Below, one piece after another: positions 46,551 to 53,305 of a stretch of 64,000 bases of DNA. Made by a program: the position numbers and the translations under genes. The stretch is from an uncultured Collinsella sp. (GTDB taxonomy: Bacteria > Actinomycetota > Coriobacteriia > Coriobacteriales > Coriobacteriaceae), in assembly GCA_958439425.1 (NCBI GenBank), contig CAUBVH010000001.1:186001-250000 (forward strand), read 5' to 3'. Positions within the stretch are counted from its first letter, which is position 1. Each line of letters begins with the position of its first letter. Under the pieces are notes generated by a model, which was not told the origin of the DNA, searched no databases, and saw nothing but the letters and a program-made list of their open reading frames with translations.

Positions 46551-47213
46551 ATGTCCGAAAAGAGTGCCCTGTTCATGGCGCGCACGACGCGCTTCCACGA
46601 GTTTGCCCGCAGCTTGACGACCACCCTGGGTGTCGAGGTGAGCCTGGCAACCCCTGATTCGCCGACTGCGGCGCACGACTTTGACCTGCTGATCCTCGAT
46701 TCCGATGGCATCCGCAGCGACCGCATCGATCAGATTGCCAAATGGCTCGACGACCGCGGCGGCGTTCCCATGCTGGTGATCGTCGACGACGAGGCGCTCG
46801 GTACCTTGCGCCTGCCCAATCACGCGCATGCCGACTTTGTATGCCCCACGGCGACGCCCAACGAGCTCAAGGCTCGCGCGCAGCGCCTGATGGGCGAGGA
46901 GGAGACCGTCACCGCCGACGATGTGCTCAACATCGATAACCTCGAGATCAACTTGGCCACCTACCAGGTGACGCTCGATAACGAGCCCATCGACCTGACG
47001 CTGATGGAGTACTCGCTGCTGAGCTTTTTGGCGACACATCCCAACCGCGCCTACAGCCGCGAGGTGCTGCTGCACCGCGTGTGGGGCTTCGAGTACTGCG
47101 GCGGCACGCGCACCGTCGACGTGCACATTCGACGCATCCGCTCCAAGGTGGGCCCGCAGATCGCGGCACACATCACTACCGTCCGCGGCGTGGGCTATCT
47201 GTTTAAGGACTAG
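46551..47213 (+). CDS. GlnR-like orphan OmpR-type response regulator
   Basis: A 220-residue protein with a degenerate receiver domain (about 1-115). It has an LLILDSDG strand but lacks the N-terminal acidic pair and the conserved Lys of phosphorylatable receivers. An OmpR-type winged helix follows (about 125-218; IDLTLMEYSLLSFLATHP, LHRVWGFEYCGGTRTVDVH, TTVRGVGYLF). The GGTRTVDVH...GP...TVR.VGY pattern is that of actinobacterial GlnR nitrogen regulators. TTTGGAGG precedes the ATG at 46551, 50 bp after the GS-family gene. No histidine kinase is nearby. It probably controls nitrogen assimilation without phosphorelay. Confidence 0.8.
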   Translation: MSEKSALFMARTTRFHEFARSLTTTLGVEVSLATPDSPTAAHDFDLLILDSDGIRSDRIDQIAKWLDDRGGVPMLVIVDDEALGTLRLPNHAHADFVCPTATPNELKARAQRLMGEEETVTADDVLNIDNLEINLATYQVTLDNEPIDLTLMEYSLLSFLATHPNRAYSREVLLHRVWGFEYCGGTRTVDVHIRRIRSKVGPQIAAHITTVRGVGYLFKD

Positions 47214-47235
47214 CAAGTAAATAGAGGGCAATGTG

Positions 47236-47268
47236 AGGGTACCGGAGATTTCTCCAGTACCCTTTTCT
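47236..47268 (+). terminator. Terminator of the GS-family/GlnR-like operon
   Basis: AGGGTACCGGAGA and TCTCCAGTACCCT pair around a TTT loop with one mismatch, and the stem runs into TTTTC. Confidence 0.8.
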
Positions 47269-47397
47269 CGTTTAGGGCGAAAAGAAGACCTTTCACCGAT
47301 TAAAAGTGTGTCAGTAAAAACAATATCAAACGTATAACACTATCTAGCGAATATCATTTAGTTACCGTATCTCCCTACTACACGGATGGAGGAAGAA

Positions 47398-48525
47398 ATG
47401 CGTTATTCGAGAAAGGTGATTGTCGGATTCATAGTGTTGCTTGCCGCCCTGATGTCTCCAAGGTTGGTTTTTGGAGACGACGACTTGGTCCGTGTCACAC
47501 CGCAAATAGCTGTGGAGCAAGCGCAGGCTTTCTTTGATGATGTATCGGATGAGCCGGTGACCGCTTGTGACCCAGTAAAAATGGTGAATTCCGATGGGGA
47601 ATCAATCGGGTATATCGTTCGTGCGAAGCGGGATGACGTTAACTATGGCTACGTCGTATTTGATTCAGAGCGATCTTGGTGGATCAGCGAATACTGCTTG
47701 GCTCCGAACGCTCTTTTACCTATCGAGAGTGCAAGCGAAGAAATTGCACTCCTCGCATCCTCGGATAACGTCGTTGCGTTAAAGATTGACGAGCTAACTG
47801 TTGGCGTTGCCGACTTAGATAAAAACATTGTTTTAGACGCAAGTGGAAAAAAAGTACCAAATAAATTGTCCTCGGGAGGCAATCGCAGCGGATCGCCGGA
47901 ACATTTCGATGACGTTTTTGTATCTGCCAAGGATTTGTATAAACAGGGATATGTTGTTGATGCGAGCAAAACGGTTTCGGGAATAATAACGCCAACGCAA
48001 ACAGAAGTTATCAAAGAAACGGGGACTTATGCTTGCGCTGTTTCGGCAATGTTTGCAGTTAGCAGTCACTATGTGACTTTGAACCGCCTTAAATTGTCCG
48101 ATTTATACTCGGAGCTTTGGAGGCTGTCGGGGACATGGGAAGAAGAAGAAAAGAAATATGATCAAGCGACTGGTCTGTACTTTACTCAAGGCAAGACTTC
48201 TCCTGACAAACCCGCTCCGGCCTTAAAGGAGTTTTGTGCAAGACGAGGCAAGGAGCTTGAGACGTCATTCGTTTGGTATCCGTCATGGGATTCCTTTAGG
48301 GTGAATACCGACTCGGGGAATCTGAGTATTTTCTCTGGAAGGCTCCGGTCAAATGGCAGCGGGCACGCAATGGCAGTTGTGGGCTACGTGGCAATGCATA
48401 ACACATACTCGAATGCCAAGAAGTACCTGCTTGTTGTTTGGAATGGATGGACAAACCAGCTACAGTTTCTTCCATATGACGTATCAATTTACACGTCTCA
48501 CGATGGCACATATTGCAAGGGTTGA
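47398..48525 (+). CDS. Secreted papain-fold cysteine protease-like protein with propeptide
   Basis: A 375-residue protein with a clear signal peptide (RKVIVGFIVLLAALMSPRLVFG). A propeptide-like region (about 30-190; GYIVRAKRDDVNYGYVVFD) recalls the C10/Spi-type pro-domain. A catalytic domain follows with a candidate triad of Cys213 (TYACAVSAMFAVSSHY), His323 (GSGHAMAVVGY) and Asn349 (VVWNGW), the arrangement of C39/C10-like papain-fold peptidases. The family was not identified precisely. GGAGG precedes the ATG at 47398. Composition is AT-richer than the flanks. Two small exported proteins follow in the same direction. Confidence 0.65.
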   Translation: MRYSRKVIVGFIVLLAALMSPRLVFGDDDLVRVTPQIAVEQAQAFFDDVSDEPVTACDPVKMVNSDGESIGYIVRAKRDDVNYGYVVFDSERSWWISEYCLAPNALLPIESASEEIALLASSDNVVALKIDELTVGVADLDKNIVLDASGKKVPNKLSSGGNRSGSPEHFDDVFVSAKDLYKQGYVVDASKTVSGIITPTQTEVIKETGTYACAVSAMFAVSSHYVTLNRLKLSDLYSELWRLSGTWEEEEKKYDQATGLYFTQGKTSPDKPAPALKEFCARRGKELETSFVWYPSWDSFRVNTDSGNLSIFSGRLRSNGSGHAMAVVGYVAMHNTYSNAKKYLLVVWNGWTNQLQFLPYDVSIYTSHDGTYCKG

Positions 48526-48533
48526 TTGTACTC

Positions 48534-48890
48534 GTGAACGGCGACAAGTTCATTCGAAGGGCAATGCTCCTATTGGTGCTTTCCTTTGCTTTGCTCACCG
48601 CAGCGAGCTTCTTTCTGTTAAGGGCGACTAATGGGGGAGAAAACGACACGGTTGTTGCAGTCGAGGTGCGCGCTCTATCGGATGTTCATAACGGGCAATT
48701 TGAGGCGCTTATGCCAAGTGGTTGCCGTAAGAGAATCGATATGCGCCGTAAGTCAAGTTCCGGATATGTCTCAGGGTTGAAAGCAGGTGATAAATGGATT
48801 CTAGTTTTTCTGGAAGATAAGGAACTTGACGGGACTGTTCTGTATCCCCATTCAGCTGAGAAAGTCAAATCAAGTAGACAAGGGGAATGA
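48534..48890 (+). CDS. Small membrane-anchored protein, single TM plus beta-rich domain
   Basis: About 118 residues: a basic N-terminus, one transmembrane helix (AMLLLVLSFALLTAASFFLL) and an extracytoplasmic domain with the pattern VVAVEVRAL...GQFEALMP...GLKAGDKWILVF, suggestive of a small beta-barrel or OB-like fold. It is not recognised as a named family. The start is uncertain: a TTG at 48522 overlaps the upstream TGA, and the GTG at 48534 is 12 bp after AAGGG. Either way it is coupled to the protease gene. A protein with similar layout occurs at 52475-52876. Confidence 0.55.
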   Translation: MNGDKFIRRAMLLLVLSFALLTAASFFLLRATNGGENDTVVAVEVRALSDVHNGQFEALMPSGCRKRIDMRRKSSSGYVSGLKAGDKWILVFLEDKELDGTVLYPHSAEKVKSSRQGE

Positions 48891-48893
48891 AGA

Positions 48894-49478
48894 ATGATTG
48901 ATAGAAAGCAGTTCTTAGGTCTGATGGCGGGGGCTCCTATTTTGATGCGAGCCGGGATGGCAGAAGCCGTGGAGTTGCCGGACGCTCAGAAGCGATTGAC
49001 GCTCGTGGTCGACACGGTGGTCAGAGATGAAAATGGCAATGAAAAAACGCGAACAAGAAGCAGAGAGACTATTTTCACGCCAGAGAGCAAAACTGTGTCT
49101 GCCGACGCTATGGCCGGTGATGTCATAACAATCCAGAGGGAATCAGATGAAACGTTGCCGCTGCTTGCCAAGATTGAGCTCACAGTCGCTTATTATAACG
49201 ATAAAACAGAAATTGAGATTCGTTCCGGAAAGTACTCGATAGTCCAAACCGATCCGCTTGTGATGTATGCAAACGCTTGGTATGCGCTCATGCAGAAAGA
49301 TAAATATGTGATGAACTACTTCACAGAAAGCGAAGCATCATATGAAACGGGGTGGGGGCCAACGCCATACGATGCGGAGAAGGATAAGTGGACGTGCGGA
49401 TCGGGTATGGGCGCGACGATTACAGACTTTATTAACGATTCAACATATAGTTTTGCTATCGACTGCTATATCGAATAG
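48894..49478 (+). CDS. Exported protein of unknown function
   Basis: A 194-residue protein with an N-terminal signal-like segment (KQFLGLMAGAPILMRAGMAEA, with a weak charged start) and a mature part rich in beta-strand residues (LTLVVDTVVRDENGNEKTRT, KIELTVAYYNDKTEIEIRSGKY). The C-terminal region has two cysteines (WTCGSGMGATITDF, AIDCYIE). I do not recognise it. It starts 3 bp after the preceding stop with AAGGGGAATG upstream, so it belongs to the same three-gene cassette. It may be a substrate, inhibitor or partner of the protease. Confidence 0.6.
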   Translation: MIDRKQFLGLMAGAPILMRAGMAEAVELPDAQKRLTLVVDTVVRDENGNEKTRTRSRETIFTPESKTVSADAMAGDVITIQRESDETLPLLAKIELTVAYYNDKTEIEIRSGKYSIVQTDPLVMYANAWYALMQKDKYVMNYFTESEASYETGWGPTPYDAEKDKWTCGSGMGATITDFINDSTYSFAIDCYIE

Positions 49479-49597
49479 ACATGACGGCATAAAACGAATT
49501 GGCCTATAAGCATGTCATTACTTAAGCAAAGCTGAAATCTTGGCATCTAGTGCTCGGGACTGCCCAGCTTGGGGTACAACTCAACGTGAACAATGAT

Positions 49598-49625
49598 GGC
49601 CCGCCACATGTTTGGCGGGCCTTTG
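49598..49625 (+). terminator. Terminator before htrA
   Basis: GGCCCGCCA and TGGCGGGCC form a 9-bp stem with a 6-base loop followed by TTTGGTT. It lies between the exported-protein gene and htrA and separates the two units. Confidence 0.7.
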
Positions 49626-49650
49626 GTTATTTGACGAAAGGATCGCAGCT

Positions 49651-51114
49651 ATGAGCGAGAACGATTCCCAGCGTCCCCAGGATGCGGGCAACGCCGGCGA
49701 GACTCAGCAGCAGCCGCGCGTGCAGGTGGAGTCGACGCCTGCCGATGGCAACAACATTCCCTACGTGCAGGCCTACGACACGCAGACCGGAAAGCCGCTG
49801 GGCAGCCAGCAGGTTGTAAACAAGCACACGGTGGTCAAGACCAAGACCAAAAAGCTGCCGATCTTTATTACGGCACTCGCCGGCTGTGCCTGCGGCGCTC
49901 TGCTGGTCATTGCGCTCATTATGAGCGGCACGCTCAACATTGGCGGCGGAAAGAATGCCGTGACGGCGGGTGCTTCGGGTTCGTCGACGCAAAAGATCTC
50001 GATCGACTCCGAGGACACCACACTGGCCGAGGCCGTTTCTGCCAAGGCGTTGCCCTCCGTGGTTTCCATTACCGCCACTTCGAGCGGCGGCCAGAATGGC
50101 TCGCTTTCGCAGTCTGCCGACGAGTCGGACGGCTCGGGCAGCGTCGGTTCGGGCGTTGTGCTCGATACCGAGGGCCACATCCTCACCAACAACCACGTGG
50201 TCGATGGCTATGACCAGTACGTGGTGACCATGGATGACGGCACCACCTATGAGGCCGAGTTCGTGGGCAACGACGCCTCGAGCGACCTAGCCGTCATCAA
50301 GCTCAAGGACGCCGACGCCTCCAAGCTCACGCCGATTGAGATCGGTGATTCCTCCAAGCTCAACGTGGGCGAGTGGGTCATGGCCATCGGTTCGCCGTTT
50401 GGCAACGAGCAGTCTGTCTCCACGGGTATCGTGTCGGCGCTCTATCGTTCCACGGCCATGAGCTCTACCAGCGGTAACACCATCTACGCCAATATGATCC
50501 AGACCGATGCCGCCATCAACCCGGGTAACTCCGGTGGCGCACTCGTCAACGACAACGGCGAGCTCGTGGGTATTAATTCGCTTATCGAGAGCTACTCGGG
50601 CTCCAGCTCGGGCGTGGGCTTTGCCATTCCGGTCAACTATGCCAAGAACATTGCCGACCAGATCATCGACGGTAAGACGCCGGTGCACCCGTACCTGGGA
50701 GCCACGCTTTCGAGCGTCAATGCGCTTAACGCCCGCACCAACAAGCTGAGCACCGATAGCGGCGCGTATGTGGCGAGCGTCGTCGAGGATGGTCCCGCCG
50801 CCAAGGCTGGCATTCAGGAGGGCGATGTCATCACCAAGCTGGGCGACGACGAGATCACGAGCGCCGATGGCCTGATCATCGCACTGCGCAGCCACGAGGT
50901 GGGCGAGAAGGTCGAGATCACGCTCATGCGCGGCAAGGAGGAGAAGAAGGTCACCGTCGAGCTGGGCTCCGACGAGGAGCTGCAGAACCAGCAGCAGGAC
51001 GACAGCTCGACCGACACCGGCAACGGCGGTATTACCGACGAGCAGCTGCGCCAGTACCTGGAGGAGCTGCTCGGCCAGCAAGGCCAGGGCCAGGGTTACG
51101 GCCAGGGTTACTAA
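49651..51114 (+). CDS. HtrA/DegP-family membrane-anchored serine protease
   Basis: A 487-residue quality-control protease. A long hydrophilic cytoplasmic N-terminus (about 1-70) leads to one transmembrane helix (LPIFITALAGCACGALLVIALIM), then the trypsin-like domain with catalytic His (ILTNNHVV), Asp (SSDLAVIKL) and Ser (INPGNSGGALV). One PDZ domain follows (YVASVVEDGPAAKAGIQEGDVI), then a Gln/Gly-rich tail ending in repeated GQGYG. GAAAGGA precedes the ATG at 49651; an upstream in-frame start is ignored. It acts at the cell surface on misfolded proteins. Confidence 0.93.
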   Translation: MSENDSQRPQDAGNAGETQQQPRVQVESTPADGNNIPYVQAYDTQTGKPLGSQQVVNKHTVVKTKTKKLPIFITALAGCACGALLVIALIMSGTLNIGGGKNAVTAGASGSSTQKISIDSEDTTLAEAVSAKALPSVVSITATSSGGQNGSLSQSADESDGSGSVGSGVVLDTEGHILTNNHVVDGYDQYVVTMDDGTTYEAEFVGNDASSDLAVIKLKDADASKLTPIEIGDSSKLNVGEWVMAIGSPFGNEQSVSTGIVSALYRSTAMSSTSGNTIYANMIQTDAAINPGNSGGALVNDNGELVGINSLIESYSGSSSGVGFAIPVNYAKNIADQIIDGKTPVHPYLGATLSSVNALNARTNKLSTDSGAYVASVVEDGPAAKAGIQEGDVITKLGDDEITSADGLIIALRSHEVGEKVEITLMRGKEEKKVTVELGSDEELQNQQQDDSSTDTGNGGITDEQLRQYLEELLGQQGQGQGYGQGY

Positions 51115-51141
51115 CGAGCCGTATCGCACATATCGAAGCCA

Positions 51142-51180
51142 GAGGGGCTGTCCCGTCAACGCGGGACAGCCCCTCTTTTC
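51142..51180. terminator. Bidirectional terminator after htrA
   Basis: GAGGGGCTGTCCCG and CGGGACAGCCCCTC form a 14-bp stem around TCAACG, followed by TTTTC. Confidence 0.9.
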
Positions 51181-51183
51181 CTA

Positions 51184-51216
51184 TTGATCCGTTGGGGACG
51201 GAGGAAAACGGATCAT
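51184..51216. repeat. Short inverted repeat with GGGGACG
   Basis: TTGATCCGTT and AACGGATCATT pair around GGGGACGGAGGA. The GGGGACG wording links it loosely to the palindrome at 4265-4322. Confidence 0.45.
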
Positions 51217-51221
51217 TTTGG

Positions 51222-51473
51222 TTAGTCTTCGTCGCTGGGAAGGCTTCCAAATGCCTCGATGTACTCTTCGTCCGACATCCAGTCGATGATGTCGCCAGGT
51301 TTGCAGTGAAGTGCCTCGCACATCGCGGTCAACGTCGAAAAGCGAATGCCCTTGAGCCGCCCCGTTTTAATGCGCGAAACGTTAACGGGCGAGATGCCGA
51401 TAATGTCGGCAAGTTCTTGAGAGGACATTTTGCGATCCGCCATGACGCGATCGAGTCTCATGACGATTGGCAT
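51222..51473 (-). CDS. XRE-family helix-turn-helix protein (YozG-like)
   Basis: An 83-residue Cro/CI-type regulator. The helix-turn-helix is MSSQELADIIGISPVNVSRIKTG (about 16-38), followed by FSTLTAMCEALHCKPGDIIDW, the usual YozG/YdcN pattern, and an acidic tail. AAGGAGGGC precedes the ATG at 51473. It lies 12 bp after the DUF2975 membrane protein gene, the typical partner of this regulator type. It probably autoregulates the pair. Confidence 0.88.
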   Translation of the reverse strand: MPIVMRLDRVMADRKMSSQELADIIGISPVNVSRIKTGRLKGIRFSTLTAMCEALHCKPGDIIDWMSDEEYIEAFGSLPSDED

Positions 51474-51485
51474 GCTGCCCTCCTT

Positions 51486-52007
51486 TTAAATAATGGCGTC
51501 AACGTCCGACTGCAAGAGCCGCCCGTACTCAAAGATAGCCGAAAGGGACAGCGCAAACAAAGCGAGAACCAGTGTCCAAGCGTTAAAACCAAAGATGCCA
51601 ATTGCGGTAATACTGACGTCGTTGGGGAGCTGGACGGTACACAGGTTATCTAAGGTAATCGAGACAATTGAAGAAATGAGCAGCAGAAGTCCAACAACCA
51701 GAAGAGGCCGGCATTGTTTTCGCGTGAATATCGACTGAGTGCTGACGACGTCAAGGCAGAAGTTCAAGTAGACAATCAGGCATGCTATTGAAAGCGCCAG
51801 GGCCAGAACGTCGCGGATGGCAAGCGCGGTAAGGACGGCGCTCGGAATGGACTCACCGTTAATGTAGAGGGGGGTGGGTGCAAAGAGCACCTCCCGCGCC
51901 TCGTTGGCAACGCTGAACGCTGAGAAGGCCGCCATGATTGCTGCGACAGACAAAGTGGCGAGCAACATCACACTGCTAAAACGGCATCGTTTATCTGAGC
52001 TTTCCAT
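51486..52007 (-). CDS. DUF2975-type membrane protein
   Basis: A 173-residue protein with four predicted transmembrane helices (SSVMLLATLSVAAIMAAFSA; IRDVLALALSIACLIVYLNF; LLVVGLLLLISSIVSITLD; AWTLVLALFALSLSAIFEYG). The STQSIFTRKQCRPLLVVG segment between helices two and three is typical of DUF2975 proteins, which occur next to YozG-like XRE regulators. Function is unknown, possibly membrane sensing. The ATG at 52007 has only a weak ribosome binding site. Confidence 0.78.
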   Translation of the reverse strand: MESSDKRCRFSSVMLLATLSVAAIMAAFSAFSVANEAREVLFAPTPLYINGESIPSAVLTALAIRDVLALALSIACLIVYLNFCLDVVSTQSIFTRKQCRPLLVVGLLLLISSIVSITLDNLCTVQLPNDVSITAIGIFGFNAWTLVLALFALSLSAIFEYGRLLQSDVDAII

Positions 52008-52014
52008 AATTAAC

Positions 52015-52045
52015 CCCAAAAAGGCTGCGGCAATGCCGCAGCCAA
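52015..52045 (-). terminator. Terminator of the small secreted protein gene
   Basis: GGCTGCGGC and GCCGCAGCC form a perfect 9-bp stem with a 3-base loop. T-runs flank it on both strands, and it follows the 52052-52420 gene on the minus strand. Confidence 0.85.
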
Positions 52046-52051
52046 AAAATC

Positions 52052-52420
52052 CTAAGCATAGATGGTTCTTGCTTCAGAATGCCAACTGCCGTTGTAATAG
52101 TAAGTAACAGTTACGACGACGCTTCCGTTGCTGAGTCCGTATCTATAAGTCCAGCTGATGTTGCTTACTCGAGAATTGGAGGTCCAGTTCTTTATGGATT
52201 TGATGCCTGTTATTGTTCCATAGGTATCGTTAACGGTGTAAGTAACATGGAGCCTGACGCCGTTCGAATAGGCGAGAGTGGTTTCGGCGGTGTAGATTGA
52301 ACGACTTTCGGCAACTGGCGAAATGATAGAGGAATGGGTTTCTGCTGCGAAGGCGGGCTGCGCGGTCATGCACGATAACCCAACAAGGCAGACGGCGAGT
52401 AAATAAGCAACCTTTTTCAT
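52052..52420 (-). CDS. Small secreted protein of unknown function
   Basis: A 122-residue protein with a textbook signal peptide (KKVAYLLAVCLVGLSCMTAQPAFA, cleavage after AFA) and a Ser/Thr/Tyr-rich mature part with alternating hydrophobic residues (TLAYSNGVRLHVTYTVND, SVVVTVTYYYNGSW), suggesting a beta-sandwich. The mature part has no cysteine. I do not recognise the family; a surface or bacteriocin-like role is only a guess. It is preceded by a small membrane protein gene on the same strand and followed by a terminator. Confidence 0.65.
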   Translation of the reverse strand: MKKVAYLLAVCLVGLSCMTAQPAFAAETHSSIISPVAESRSIYTAETTLAYSNGVRLHVTYTVNDTYGTITGIKSIKNWTSNSRVSNISWTYRYGLSNGSVVVTVTYYYNGSWHSEARTIYA

Positions 52421-52474
52421 TATTGGCTCCTAACTATCTGGTGATTATTTTTTAAACTCCTTTCTGACATCGAG

Positions 52475-52876
52475 CTATTCCTTTTGCGTAATCGTGATGG
52501 CTGTTGGCGTTATGAGGGCGGGCAGCTTTGTGGGATCGTGATCGCTGCTGGTGTTGACGGTGCAGGTTACGTCAGCGTAGACGCCTTCTTTGATGGCTCC
52601 GACTTCTGCCTTCTTACCATCCTGATCCTTAATGGGAATGGTTGAATCGATTTTGAAGTTGAGGTGCAGCGGTGCGGATTGGAATTGCTCGCTTGCGATA
52701 ACGAAGCGACCTTCGCTCGCCCCGCTGGCGGAAGGGTGATACACAGCAACGACTTCGCCCCGCAAGGAAAGGTCCTTCGAAAAGGGAATGTCCTTCCAGA
52801 AAAAGCCGAGCAAAGCGGCTGCTATGAGGACAAGGGGGACGAGGATGGTTAGGAAACGTTTGGACTGATTCTTCAT
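52475..52876 (-). CDS. Small membrane-anchored protein, single TM plus OB-like domain
   Basis: A 133-residue protein: basic start, one transmembrane helix (FLTILVPLVLIAAALLGFFW) and an extracytoplasmic domain with the strands LRGEVVAVYHPS, GRFVIASEQ, LHLNFKIDSTIPIKD, EGVYADVTCTVN and ITPTAITITQKE. This resembles small OB-like (DUF3221-type) domains, though the family is not certain. GAGGTGA precedes the ATG at 52876. It heads a minus-strand group with the 122-residue secreted protein and has the same layout as the product of 48534-48890. Confidence 0.62.
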   Translation of the reverse strand: MKNQSKRFLTILVPLVLIAAALLGFFWKDIPFSKDLSLRGEVVAVYHPSASGASEGRFVIASEQFQSAPLHLNFKIDSTIPIKDQDGKKAEVGAIKEGVYADVTCTVNTSSDHDPTKLPALITPTAITITQKE

Positions 52877-52994
52877 TTCAATCACCTCATGTTGATAATA
52901 CCAAAATATATTGCAAACACAATATAAAATATTAACTGCGATGAATTGAGTTACATAAAGGAGTGTATGAAGTTGCTCGATTCTGGGTGAGCCT
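52877..52994. other. AT-rich upstream region
   Basis: An AT-rich stretch (runs such as AATATATTG and AATATAAAATATTAA) upstream of the minus-strand small-protein group, probably holding its promoter. No gene is seen. Confidence 0.4.
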
Positions 52995-53196
52995 GGACAG
53001 TTAGTTCAGATGCGTATAAACCCGAGGCGGTTCAGTATGCGTTTTGAGCCGTTTTGGGATGGGGGAGGGGTTCGGATGGGAGTCTAGAAGGGGGACGAGC
53101 CGGTCGTGCAGCCCCCGGGGCGGCCAAATTGGCTGGAATGACGACGTCTGAACACGATCAGGCTCGCAGAATTATACGTATCTGAACTAACTGTCC
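52995..53196. mobile_element. MITE-like element with 25-bp terminal inverted repeats
   Basis: The ends GGACAGTTAGTTCAG with ATGCGTATAA (52995-53019) and the complement at 53172-53196 match at 24 of 25 positions. The roughly 150-bp interior has no gene. Length and structure fit a non-autonomous transposable element. The TIR sequence differs from that of the 32501-32728 element. Confidence 0.65.
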
Positions 53197-53305
53197 ACCC
53201 CAGTCTGGCGGCTGCCGATTCGGTGCGGTTTGAGACCGGTATTCGGCCCCATCGTGACCGGTGGTACTCTAGTATCCGTTTGAAATCGAGCGAAGGAGTG
53301 CCGCT

